From Prorocentrum cordatum (Eukaryota; Sar; Dinophyceae; Prorocentrales; Prorocentraceae), in contig CAUYUJ010020688.1 of NCBI GenBank assembly GCA_963575745.1, positions 1 to 45,000 of the forward strand: a stretch of DNA of 45,000 bases, in the 5' to 3' direction. Of the stretch, positions 28,590 through 38,111 are shown in pieces (position 1 is the stretch's first letter; each line of letters opens with the position of its first letter). A program made the translations under genes and the position numbers. The notes below the pieces were generated by a model. That model was not told the origin of the DNA. It saw only the letters and a program-made list of their open reading frames with translations, and did not search any database.

Positions 28590-30149
28590 TCGATTATCGG
28601 CGATGGCTATGACGGTGATTGTCGTGCACAAGTTTTTGATGGCAATCTTGTTGGTGATGGCGTTGGCGATGTCGGTGGCGATGCAGGTTGTCACCAAGGT
28701 TAGCGACGACGCGGGACGCCGACGACGGCTACGACGGTGACGAGCACAAGAGGACAACAATGAAGATCATACTGAGGAAGAGGAGGAGGATGAGGAGGAG
28801 GAGGAGGAGGAGGAGGAGGGGGACGAGGAAATAGAGTAAGGAGGAAAACGAGGAGGATGAAAAGTATGAGTCGTTAGACGGGAATGGTGATGATGACGAC
28901 GTCGAAGACGACGACAATGAATGATGAACAGCAGGAGTGACAGGGCGAGCTACCAAGGCCTGCCGATGATGGCGATGGCGAAGACTACGATGACGATGCT
29001 GATGACGGCGACGACGACTACGACGATGACGATGAGGATGGCGAGGACGATGGCGACGACGATGAGGAAAACGACGACGCCGATGATGATCATGAGGACA
29101 CTGATGATGTTGTTGTTGATGATGATGATGATGATGGTGGTGACGATGACGAGGATGAGGACGATTCTGATGATGATGCTGATGCTGATGATGATGGCGA
29201 TACTGAATATGGTGGCGATGACGATGACGATGGTGGATGATGATTCTGCGGAGGCGGATGAGGACGATGATGAGGATGCTGATGCTTGTTTATATTGATG
29301 GTAATCTTGTTAATGAAGGGATCTCATACTGATGATGGTTATGATGGTGCTGACGATGCTGATGCTGTTGATGATGCTGGTGATGCTGAAGCTGATGCTG
29401 ATGATACTGAGGATGATGCTGATGACGCCGAGGATGATGCTACTGATGCTGGTGATTATGATGATGTTTATGATGGGGGATACTGATGATGACAATATTG
29501 TGATGATGATGCTGATGATGATGATCCTGATCATGATGATGGCCAGGAAATGATGCTGAGTATGATGATGCTGATGCTGAAGGCTGATGGTGGTGGTGAT
29601 GATGATGATGATGACAATACTGATAATGATGATGATGATAACGATGATAATGATGCTGATGATGATGACGATGATGATGCTGCTGATGCTGATGATGCGG
29701 ATGATACTGATGCTGATAATGATGAGGATGATGATGATGCCTGTGTTGATGATGATGCTGCTGCTGATGCTGCTGCAACTGACGATGATGATGCTGACAC
29801 TGATGCTCATGCTGATGATGATGCTATTGATCCTGCTGATGATGTTGATGCTGATTATGATGATGATGTTGATGATGCTGACAATGATGCTGCTGCTGAT
29901 GATGATGATGATGCTGATGATCAATACGATGATGCTGATGATGACGATGCTGATGAAAGTGTTACTGATGATGCAGATTATGATGATGTTAGTGAGGATT
30001 ATGTTGCTGCTGATGATGATAGTGCTGATGATGCCGATGATGATGCTGCTGCGGATGCTGATGATGCTGATGCTGATGATGCTGATGATAATGATGATGC
30101 TGCTGATGCTAATGATGCTGATTCTGATGACGATGATACTGATGAGGAA

Positions 30150-30201
<52 letters not shown>

Positions 30202-30208
30202 CTGCTGC

Positions 30209-30244
<36 letters not shown>

Positions 30245-30245
30245 C

Positions 30246-30280
<35 letters not shown>

Positions 30281-30318
30281 CGATCATGCTGGTGATGATG
30301 ATTCTATTGCTGCTGTTC

Positions 30319-30351
<33 letters not shown>

Positions 30352-30560
30352 CTGACGATGCTGATGAAGATGATGCTGATGCTGATGCTGATGGTGATGC
30401 TGCGGATGATGATAGTGCTGCTGATGATGATAGTGCTGATGATGCCGATGATGATGCTGCTGCGGATGCTGATGATGCTGATGCTGATGATGCTGATGAT
30501 AATGATGATGCTGCTGATGCTAATGAGGCTGATTCTGATGACGATGGTACTGATGAGGAA

Positions 30561-30637
<77 letters not shown>

Positions 30638-30786
30638 CGATGCTGATGCTGATATTGATGATGACACTGATACTGAGGCTGATGCTGATGCTGATGCTGA
30701 CGCTGCTGATGCTGATGGTGATGATGATGGTGATGGTGATGATTGATGCTGATGCTGATGCTGATGCTGATGACGATGACGATGAC

Positions 30787-30859
<73 letters not shown>

Positions 30860-31075
30860 CAACTGCTGATGCTGATGATGCAGATGGTGATGATGGTGAT
30901 GATGGTGATGCTGATGAGGATATGAGGATTCGGATGAGGATGACGAGGAGGAGGAGGAGGAGAAGGAGGAGGAGGAGGAGGAGGAGAAGATGGAGGAGGT
31001 GGAGGAGGAGGAGGATGAGGATGTGGATGAGGACGACGATGATGAGGAGGATGACTATGATCGTGGAAGAACGGA
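28590..31075 (+). repeat. GAT/GCT/GAC trinucleotide tract, ~2.5 kb
   Basis: Nearly continuous trinucleotide repeats, with long pure (GAT)n runs near 30150-30290, 30320-30350, 30560-30640 and 30785-30860, grading into GAGGAG at both ends. The frames through it read as poly-Asp, poly-Met or poly-Ser and His/Ile on the other strand. The 398-codon Asp frame at 29550-30746 has almost no other residues except Ala. About 150 bp are duplicated at an offset of 411 bp (near 30009 and 30420). I treat it as a repeat, not a gene. Confidence 0.9.
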
Positions 31076-31079
31076 GGAA

Positions 31080-31630
31080 GCAGAGGATGGGGTGCAGGGT
31101 GGATCCTGTCGCCGCTGGCCCAGCGGAACCTTGTTCGCGCAGACTTGCGGGCCCGCCGTAGCCTACCCGCGCTGCTTCCCCACTCGCCTCGACCAGGACC
31201 GTGCTGCCCGCTTCGCTCGGCCTCCTCGCTCCCTCATCCTTGCCTCCGCGCTCCTGCCGCGCGGGCGGTCCCGAGGGGTCGTGCGACCCCAGCCCGCCCG
31301 CTCGGGGGTGCCATGTTTACCACGCAGACTGTTTGGGCATTGCCCTGGGGCGAGTTTGCGTAATTTGACTTGACTTGAAGGTTCGATACCTCGGGGGGCA
31401 ATGGGTTCCCCTGCTGGAGGTCATACGGAGCTGATTCTCACCCCATCCCCGCCCCGCAGCCTGCTTATCGGCCGGAGAGGTATGTGCATGTGTGTGTGTG
31501 TATGCGTATGCCGGCTGGTCTGACAGCAGTGCAGGTTGTAATCCCGCCACACCTGGCTAAGTAGCACCTGAGTGCTGCTCGCGCTTCAACTCCTGGCGTC
31601 GAGCCACGCCCCGCCGGATGATTGGCCGCT
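31080..31630. other. GC-rich spacer with a strong hairpin
   Basis: GGGGTCG-TG-CGACCCC, nested in outer GCGGGC and GCCCGC arms, at about 31258-31301. A short TG run is at 31484-31502. No supported frame. Confidence 0.45.
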
Positions 31631-31631
31631 G

Positions 31632-31795
31632 AATCTTGGCTTTGCAGTGCCTCCTTTGTCCCACCATCAGCATCAACCAGTATGGCCGTGGTGGATTCTT
31701 TCATGACGGCGCGTCTGACTAAGTTCGGTCACAATTGACACCTCCACCTGCCGACCGCGCGTGAGGTTCCTCTGCGCCGCCGACTTCACATCGTG
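31632..31795 (+). repeat. ~150-bp dispersed repeat, copy 1
   Basis: TTGGCTTTGCA, ATGGCCGTG, TTTCATGACGGCGCGT, CCGACCGCGCGTGAGG and TGCGCCGCCGA occur in the same order at 44150-44300. Identity looks roughly 70-75 percent with gaps, by eye. Confidence 0.6.
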
Positions 31796-32207
31796 TATGC
31801 GTATGCATTTCAATACTAGTCGGGCGAGTGCGTCACTACGTGCGACCAGTGCCTGTCCGAGTGGATTCCGCGAAAGGTGTCACGCATTGAGGACCAGGCC
31901 GCCCGCCCCTTTGACACCCTGCGAGGCCTCCAGTGCCTGCTGGCCAGCAGGCCCCTCCTCGGGCTTCTAGGAGCTTCTTGACTAATTCCAGGAGTGCTTC
32001 CATGAACCTCTCTGACGACCTAGAGTTTCCAGGGGCTCCAGGTGGCTCCCAGAGTCCTTCTCGCCCTCCCCGCTCGTCTCTCCCCATTCTTCCTATGCGC
32101 CACTGCTTTCCCCATTGCTCTTGCCGCCTTTCTCTCCCTCTGCCTCTCATCCCCATTTTTTGTTCATCAAGTCGTCGTTGTCTTGGGGCGGAAATTATCT
32201 GTCGCAG

Positions 32208-32266
32208 GATGGCGCCCAAGTTCGACCCCAACGAGGTCAAGATCGTGAAGCTGCGGCAGTATGGCG
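32208..32266 (+). CDS. RPL12: Ribosomal protein uL11 (RPL12), first exon
   Basis: ATG at 32209 opens MAPKFDPNEVKIVKLRQYGG, the conserved N-terminus of eukaryotic cytosolic uL11, a protein of the large-subunit GTPase stalk base that binds the 26S/28S rRNA. Eukaryotic members usually begin MPPKxDPNE and continue with a GGEVG-type segment of about 165 residues in all. After the GGC codon comes G-GTGAGC, a GT donor at 32267, so the exon ends in phase 1. Without splicing the frame turns unrelated and stops at 32367. A pyrimidine-rich stretch and GTCGCAG lie just before the ATG, a good acceptor for cis- or trans-splicing. Codons are strongly G/C-ending. No second exon was found downstream, so the rest lies beyond the window, or this is an orphan exon. 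Confidence 0.72.
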
Positions 32267-32377
32267 GTGAGCAGGAGGGTCGTGGAGGGGTGAGTCAGGA
32301 CAAGGCGGGACGAATGGATCAGGAGGGGTCAGGGGGACGCGGAAAAAATAACCATGATGCCCGATGAGGGTGGGAGA

Positions 32378-32655
32378 CTATGATGATGATGTTGTTGTTG
32401 TGTTCATGATGATGATGATGCTGTTGACGATGAAAGTGTTGCTGACAATGATGATTTTGACGATGTCTGTGGTGGTTGTGGTACTGATTTGGTGGTTCTG
32501 ATGATGGTGATACTGATGGTGCTGATGATTCGGACGATGACACTGGTGAGTATTATGGCGACGGCAATAGTGATGATGACCAAGATGATGCGCGTAAAGA
32601 TGATGACGTCGATGATGTTGATGATGACGATGTTGATAACGATCGAGAGGCATAC
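32378..32655 (+). repeat. Second GAT-type trinucleotide tract
   Basis: GATGATGATGTTGTTG at the start, then diverged GAT words to 32645. It would lie in the first intron of the uL11 gene. Confidence 0.8.
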
Positions 32656-33396
32656 CGTGCGATGCGTCGGGCGTCAAGTTTACATTTGTACGTCCGGCCC
32701 ATTCTCCAATCAGTTCAAGTATCACGCTCACTTAATTTCCATCCAACAGTGATTGCACTGCGGGATTCGTATTTGGGCGAAAACGAACTGTACGTGTGTC
32801 TACGTGTCAGTTTGGGTTCCAGTAGGTTCCCACTTGCACCAGCTGTCTCTGTACTCGCGATTGCATTCACCACGCTGCCGATCGCTTGGGGGCCCTGGGT
32901 ACCTGCCTTCATTCTGGGACTCTGGTGCTATGCGGCCACTGGAAAAGTCCATCTTGACCGTCTTGGGGTCTCCGGACTGTCTTGGGTCGTATTGGTCTCT
33001 CTTGGGCCGTCTCGGGCCTCCTCAGAGTGCTTTCTTGCAAGGCCAAACAGTACTGTTTCGTTTGGGGGCCGTTTTGGGAGGCCAGAGCGGGGGCCATTTA
33101 GGCCCATCCTGTCAAACCGTGAACGATTTCCCCCCCGCTTTAGCGACCCCCTGACACCACTCAAAATGGTCCGGACCGCACTCCTGGGGGAAGGGTTTGG
33201 GGAGAGGCAGCAGTTTTTCACGCAGATATTCCCCCGGGGGGGAGGCGCATTGCAATCCATGCTGCGCTTCATAGATTTCCCTCGATTGCACTGTGTAGAT
33301 TGCGCCCAGGGTGGGTTGCACATGTTGACCGCTGGGGGTCTACGCGCTGATATCAGTCGTTTGTACTGTGTAAGCACAATGTCAACGCACGTCTAA
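32479..33396 (+). CDS. Open frame of unknown value, acidic start then hydrophobic stretch
   Basis: A frame of about 300 codons starts in the GAT tract, where it reads Asp-rich (DDQDDARKDDDVDDVDDDD), and runs to TAA at 33394. The first ATG outside the tract is 32662. It contains a hydrophobic segment around SVLAIAFTTLPIAWGPWVPA, which could cross a membrane once or twice, and a Cys pair (CVDCAQGG) near the end. I do not recognise it. Composition is not clearly coding, and it would lie inside a uL11 intron, so a chance frame is likely. Confidence 0.2.
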
Positions 33397-33399
33397 TTG

Positions 33400-33992
33400 A
33401 CATCCTTTGAGGGGCCGCGGCGAGCTCTACAGGCAATGAGCGTTTGCTGCTCTTGGGGCACATAATCGTTTTCATGTGTACATGCTTGCATTCGTTGGTA
33501 AGCTAGATTTCGTGCTTCTCTTGTATTGTGCATGTTGGATGACGGTGTGCTTCCCGCTCGGGTGATTGGCTTTGACGTGGTGCAGCGCGCAGCGCGCCTA
33601 TTCGCAACCTTTGACGCTCTAGGCGAGGCTGGTTGCAGGGCGTTGCATTGCCAGTGCAGTCTTCAGTAGTGGGGCAGCTTGTGATTTCCGTAATTTGTCG
33701 TCCCTGCTTTTATGATTATCGGACTCATCATTATATATCTCCACGACGGTGTAAGTCGTATTGTGTTCGCAACTCATTTCTCTTGTTTGTTGTCCCAGTG
33801 CCCGGTTTGTGTCTTCGGTTGGCAATCGTGGCGGTCACTGTTACCCGGATGAGTGTCCTCACTAGCTTCTGTACTGCGTCTCCCGCCTACTTGCCCCACT
33901 TCTCCTTCAAGGGGGAGGGGAGGCGCCGTCATCCGTGTTGGCACCGAAGGCCAGCCGCATCTACCTCCGCTCTTTCTTTCTCTGCGGTTGCC

Positions 33993-33995
<3 letters not shown>
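33400..33995. other. No gene seen
   Basis: Mixed-composition DNA without repeats that I recognise. Frames of 60-75 codons are not supported. Confidence 0.4.

Positions 33996-33999
<4 letters not shown>

Positions 34000-34066
<67 letters not shown>
34000..34066 (+). repeat. GT microsatellite
   Basis: About 32 GT units. A second run of ten TG units is at 34254-34273, seven bases before the spliced-leader relics. Confidence 0.95.
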
Positions 34067-34069
<3 letters not shown>

Positions 34070-34280
34070 CCTTACCGTAGTGTCGTCAGCTCACTGCCCT
34101 TCCCCGCCACCTATGCCCGGATGGTTATGGCTGCTGGCGGCTGCGGGGCCCCAAGTGGTTTCTAAGTGCTCGGGCGTGCCTGCACGTGCTTCGCTTCGCT
34201 CTTTCCGACCTTCTACGCCCTGTTGCCGCGCGCGTGGTCGCGACGCCAAAATGTGTGTGTGTGTGTGTGTGTGGAGTGGT

Positions 34281-34337
34281 CCGTAACTCTGGCTCAAGCC
34301 CCCCTGGCTCAAGTTTGGCTCAAGGGCTCAAGGGCTC
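34281..34337 (+). other. Tandem relics of the dinoflagellate spliced leader
   Basis: CCGTA at 34281 with TGGCTCAAG at 34290-34298 resembles a full leader with a few bases lost. It is followed by a 15-base piece ending TGGCTCAAG (34299-34313), TTTGGCTCAAG (34314-34324), GGCTCAAG (34325-34332) and GGCTC (34333-34337). The leader of dinoflagellates is 22 nt: it starts with CCGTAG after one variable base and ends CCATTTTGGCTCAAG. In retroposed genes, relics are typically cut after CCGTAG, because that AG serves as the next acceptor. This leaves 15 bases, as in the second piece here. The run faces the open frame that starts at 34364. Confidence 0.78.
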
Positions 34338-34363
34338 CTGCTTCCGTGCACACGCTAGCTCCC

Positions 34364-34603
34364 ATGGGTGGTTGCCCAGCCATGACTTATTTTTCCAGCG
34401 TCCACGAAGCAGTGAATACGGCATGGATGACGACAAGGAAAACGCTGGAATTGCAGGCGACAGAGGCCGAGGAAACCATGCTTTCCAGGCTGAATATGGC
34501 GTTCGAGATGACGGACCCGTGCCTCTTTTTGATGTTTTTGTTTCCTGGTTGGAGGAAGGCCCCGAGTGCTAAGGTGGTGCAGTGGCGGACCCCCGTCGGA
34601 TGA
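34364..34603 (+). CDS. Possible retroposed gene piece after the leader relics
   Basis: ATG at 34364, 26 bases after the relics, opens 79 codons to TGA at 34601. The reading HEAVNTAWMTTRKTLELQAT, then EAEETMLSRLNMAFEMTD, looks helical and protein-like. A second frame over the same bases (MDDDKENAGIAGDRGRG, ending EEGPEC at 34572) is also possible, so the frame choice is not secure. No family is recognised. A cDNA-derived gene should lack introns, yet the coding signal breaks after about 34560, so the copy may be decayed. Confidence 0.35.
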   Translation: MGGCPAMTYFSSVHEAVNTAWMTTRKTLELQATEAEETMLSRLNMAFEMTDPCLFLMFLFPGWRKAPSAKVVQWRTPVG

Positions 34604-34789
34604 TCAATCTTTGCCCGAGTTCCCTCGTTGACAACGTCAACCTGTTCTGGAACGACATCGGGCGTGGCGGAGGAGGGCGACGTGGTTTTTGCGTGGGGGT
34701 GCGGGGTATGTCGCGGCCGCAGTGCCCGCGAATCGGCTCAGTGTCAGGAGTAGTGGCAGGGGCGAGTGTGTGGCGTTAGACGTCGTCGT

Positions 34790-35086
34790 TATTATGATGG
34801 CAGAAACGATGGCCGCTGCCTCCCATCGCTCCTGTCCTTGAGGCAGGAACGCGACGATGTACCACTTGCCGAGGACGGCGCACCACCCATACCAGATGGT
34901 TTGGACGTTCCACGCATCTGGGAATCCAGCCAGGATCATACTAACATTCGACAGGCGCTACAGGTCCACGTGGATGCGGCTGCACTCGGAGCCCCTGTCA
35001 TGCGGGTGGTACGTATGCGTTGCCCACTGCTGCGCGCGTTCTGTGAAGAGCATCCTGCGGAAGCCCGCCAACACGTGCGAACATAA
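34790..35086 (+). CDS. Unrecognised coding-like piece 2
   Basis: The frame is the same as that of 34364-34603. LSLRQERDDVPLAEDGAPPI, then PDGLDVPRIWESSQDHTNIR, and QALQVHVDAAALGAPVMRVV, ending HVRT and TAA at 35084, has ordinary protein composition with mixed charges. After it the coding signal seems to pass to another frame (35087-35290: ALGSRDCRTQLHIEAPPHDF and so on). Introns or frameshifts are both possible. Confidence 0.35.
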   Translation, partial: YYDGRNDGRCLPSLLSLRQERDDVPLAEDGAPPIPDGLDVPRIWESSQDHTNIRQALQVHVDAAALGAPVMRVVRMRCPLLRAFCEEHPAEARQHVRT

Positions 35087-35325
35087 GTTGGGAAGGGTCG
35101 CCCTGGGCAGCAGAGACTGTCGGACGCAGCTCCACATCGAGGCGCCCCCCCATGATTTCGACGCTATCAGAGTGCCGTCCTATCGCGTGGGGCTCATCCC
35201 TTCGGAGCGCTCCTGGGGGTTCTTAGGATCGGTCTGGGCCAGCAGGCGTTCGAGCCGCCGAGGGGCGATCGCTGAATGGCGCGGCTCACTTGGATGCGAG
35301 GGGGGAGGGGGGGGGGGGGGCAGAG

Positions 35326-35530
35326 ATGCCAGAAGCGAGTATTGTATTGCGCAGTGCCAGAGGATCCCGCATCACCGATGAGGCGCTTGAGATTGCGCCA
35401 TGGCAGGGCGTCGCTTACCCTGGTAACTGCGCTAGCTGCGGTCGTTGGTTGCACAACTGCTTGCCGAGCCCAGTGCCTCTCGCGTGGCCTTGCCAGTTCT
35501 GCGCGCGTCTCACTGGTGGGCTCCAAAGTT
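35326..35530 (+). CDS. Coding-like piece with zinc-ribbon-like cysteines
   Basis: ATG at 35326 opens MPEASIVLRSARGSRITDEA, then EIAPWQGVAYPGNCASCGRW, with cysteines spaced C-x2-C-x6-C-x10-C-x2-C over 25 residues (CASC to CQFC). Two CxxC knuckles 17 residues apart fit a zinc ribbon. The frame continues open to about 35967, but the protein-like signal passes to another frame near 35590. Family unknown. Confidence 0.35.
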
Positions 35531-35584
35531 CCCGCGAGATCATCTGCGCCCCCGCGGCGCTCTGGCCGCCCGAGCTTCTTGGGG

Positions 35585-36116
35585 CATGGGCGAGGGGCCC
35601 ACGGCGCTCGCGAGTCAGGGGCGGGCGGGGTTGCAGCGGCTCACCCAACTGCCCAGTCGAGACGCAGCCGTCGCGAGATTGCTGCGATGGGGGGAAGCGG
35701 TTGGCAGCGACGCACCATGTACTTTCGCGTGGTTCCTGCGACAGCAGGTGGGGGGCCTATGTGGCGAAGCGGCCACCGACGGCCTTTTCCGATGTGCACG
35801 GGCTGTCGGAGGCATTCCCGCGACGGGGCCGCTCGCTCGGGCCAGCGAGGAGTTTGGCGCATTGTTTTATATCGCGGGGGTCACCGCGTCCGATGCCCCG
35901 CGGCCGACGTGCAGCTGGGGGCAGAACGCGATCGAAGTGCGCATTCAGCCACATGGACTTCAGTTAAATTTCCTACATCAAGACAGATACGCGCAATGCT
36001 CCGCGCGAGCGGAACTCCCAGACGTGTTTGGTATCAGCCAGACTGAGGGTGCCGCGGGCACGGGGGAATCCGACTGGAAAGGAGAGACGTCTCAGGCAGA
36101 TCAGGGCCGCTGCTAG
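35585..36116 (+). CDS. Unrecognised coding-like piece 4
   Basis: The frame reads GLQRLTQLPSRDAAVARLLR, then APCTFAWFLRQQVGGLCGEA, ASEEFGALFYIAGVTASDAP and IEVRIQPHGLQLNFLHQDRY, ending in TAG at 36114. It has well-mixed residues and fewer low-complexity runs than the other frames here. After the TAG the same frame is open to 36476. No known family was recognised. Confidence 0.38.
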
Positions 36117-36409
36117 GTGGACGAATGTATCGGCGAGTCATCGTCGGCCGTGCCCCCCTCGCTGCCAGCTGGCCTCGATGCGCCCGCGACGAGAGGCGCT
36201 GGGGCGGTGTGCGCGGACGGCGCATTTCTCTCTCGGGCCATTCGCGGCGCACGCCCGGTCTCCACCCGCCGAATCCCAGCGCTGCAGGCTCTGGCTGCGC
36301 GGGCAGCGGCAGGGCCTGGCGGGCGAGGGCCGCAGCTTCCCGCGAGACGCAGGCAGTCAGGGCGACCTGGCGGGGGGCATTCCTTTCCAAAGTTGAGTGC
36401 CGAGTGCAG

Positions 36410-36828
36410 GCGGGCAGGCGACCGTGCGTCGCTCTCGCGCAGAGACGGGCAAAACGCATATCGTTCCGCTTTTTAGCGGGACCAGGGCCCCGACCCAGCT
36501 CGCAATCCTCGAGGCCTGTTTTCTGTTTGGCCTTCGCTTGCTTCTTGGGCCCCTCTCCGCTTGCTCTTTCAGCTTAAACTGCTGGGGGGAGCTCCTCCAC
36601 GCTATCGGCGGCCTGCCTGCGAGCTTCGCCTTGGCCGCGCCTCGGCCCAGGTGCTCGCGCGAGGCCTCGCCGCCCGTCTCGGCCTTCTCGCGCTGCCAAT
36701 CGCGCGCGCTTGCCCGGGAACTGGCCCGAGAACTTGGGCGCCCGCCTGCTGTTGTGCCCACTTGTCCGCGCCACCTCCGCGACCAGTTGAACGCAGTGGC
36801 GCCGCGCCCGCCCGTGTGGGATCCATGA
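36410..36828 (+). CDS. Unrecognised coding-like piece 5
   Basis: Frame containing ETGKTHIVPLFSGTRAPTQL, then AILEACFLFGLRLLLGPLSA and ELARELGRPPAVVPTCPRHL, ending TGA at 36826. It is moderately hydrophobic in the middle. The minus-strand frame over the same bases is also open, so confidence is low. Confidence 0.25.
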
Positions 36829-36969
36829 GGAAAATGGGATCATTCCATACTGGGTCAGATAGATGTAGGCGCACAGGGAGGTGGGGGGCGCAGACGGGAC
36901 GTCGCTCCCAGTATATACTCGGTCGAGAATCGCTCTGCTGGCAACGTTCTTGCACGGTCCAAATGCTGC

Positions 36970-37428
36970 TTGGAAAGGGGCGCGCTGGGCGAGCCGCCCC
37001 CGATTGCTGCCGCGCGGGCGTGTTTCGCTGCGCTGACGACGCACGACCGCTCTCGAACCCGTGCAGTTGATCGCGGATGGGGGCCGGAAAGCGCGCCTGC
37101 ACTCGTCGATCTCCTGGCGGCTCTTCGTTGGCTCGCCGCTATAGTTGAGCACGGAGTTGTGATGCTTGTGGCTTGGGTGGGCGCGCAGGGCAGCGTCGCC
37201 GTTCTAGATGAGCTCTGCGCACGTGTGGATGCGCTGCTGGAAGGGGCGCGGCGCTTTGAGGCGCCTAGTTGGTATTCGATCTCCCGCCCAGGTGTTGGCT
37301 CTGCTCGGGTCGCGGCGCCTCCAGAGGACGCTCATGCGGTCCAGCTGGGAAGGGCGGCGAGTCGCTGCTGTTTTTGCGGCGACGCTCAGGTGGTGGGGGC
37401 GAGGGGGTCAGCGAACGTGGGGGCATGA
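36970..37428 (+). CDS. Unrecognised coding-like piece 6
   Basis: Reads SAPALVDLLAALRWLAAIVE, then VGAQGSVAVLDELCARVDAL, then PSWYSISRPGVG and CCFCGDAQVVG, ending TGA at 37426. It shares its frame with 36410-36828. Leucine- and alanine-rich helices are plausible. Family unknown. Confidence 0.3.
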   Translation: MERGALGEPPPIAAARACFAALTTHDRSRTRAVDRGWGPESAPALVDLLAALRWLAAIVEHGVVMLVAWVGAQGSVAVLDELCARVDALLEGARRFEAPSWYSISRPGVGSARVAAPPEDAHAVQLGRAASRCCFCGDAQVVGARGSANVGA

Positions 37429-37547
37429 GGGCGAGTGGCGAGCTACAGTGAGCCGCGGCATCTGGCTCGCGGCCACTCCGCCGAGAAGGGGCGGAAATTC
37501 GCGAGCCCCCTCGCGCGCGAGGTCTACTCGCCAGAGGGCTCGCCGAG

Positions 37548-37880
37548 TTGATCGAATGGTCGGGGCGGCGCGCAAGGGGCTCGGACCTCTGTGGCCCGCG
37601 CCGGCGCATTCGTGGCCGTGGCGCTCGAATCGTGGCCAGGGGGGCAGTTGCGGTTGCGCGGGGTGTCCTTCTTCAAGAGGTGGTCAGGGCAAGGGTGGGC
37701 CTCTTGGCAGGGCCTCCACCAGAGGACAGGGAACAGCCCCCGTGGGCCTCTCCTTCTCGACGGGCAGGCCCCAGCTTTCAAATGGACTTGGCGTGGCAGC
37801 GCGTCGCGCCGTGGTGCGCGCGGAAGGATGTGCGGGCAGATGGCCCCGGGGAGCTCGAGATCTTCGCGCCGGGCAATTTT
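37548..37880 (+). CDS. Unrecognised coding-like piece cut by the satellite unit
   Basis: The last stretch, PSFQMDLAWQRVAPWCARKD, then VRADGPGELEIFAPGN, looks protein-like. It is cut at about 37879 by the left edge of the satellite-bearing unit. Coding-like DNA resumes beyond the unit, near 41970. Confidence 0.28.
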
Positions 37881-37935
37881 TCCCAACCATCCTGTGGTGT
37901 TGGGTCCTCGTTTTGAAGAAACGGTCCCCGCGTCC

Positions 37936-38098
37936 TCCTGTCCTCTCCTCTCCTCTCCTCTCCTCTCCTCTCCTCTCCTCTCCTCTCCTCTCCTCTCCTC
38001 TCCTCTCCTCTCCTCTCCTCTCCTCTCCTCTCTCTCTCTCCTCTCCTCTCCTCCCTCCTCCCTCCTCCCTCTCCCTCCTCCCTCCTCCCCCTCTTCCC
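37936..38098 (+). repeat. Pentanucleotide (CTCTC) tract, copy 2
   Basis: About 19 CCTCT units, then a CTCTCTCT run and CTCCCTCCTCC words. It occupies the same place in the unit as 23963-24090. Confidence 0.92.
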
Positions 38099-38111
38099 TG
38101 CGTTTCACCCA

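Noticed and set aside
29310-30862. Long Ile-, Ser-, His- and Met-rich frames
   Set aside because: They are other-frame readings of the GAT tract. A 524-codon frame running from 29587 to 31161 is of the same kind.
31150-31175. CCGTAGCC, like the start of the spliced leader
   Set aside because: Only eight bases match and no GGCTCAAG follows; likely chance.
31375-31395. Possible tRNA T-arm (GGTTCGATACC)
   Set aside because: No acceptor stem, D arm or anticodon arm can be built upstream.
35297-35321. G-run as a regulatory quadruplex
   Set aside because: A single G-rich run inside unclear DNA; nothing ties it to a promoter.
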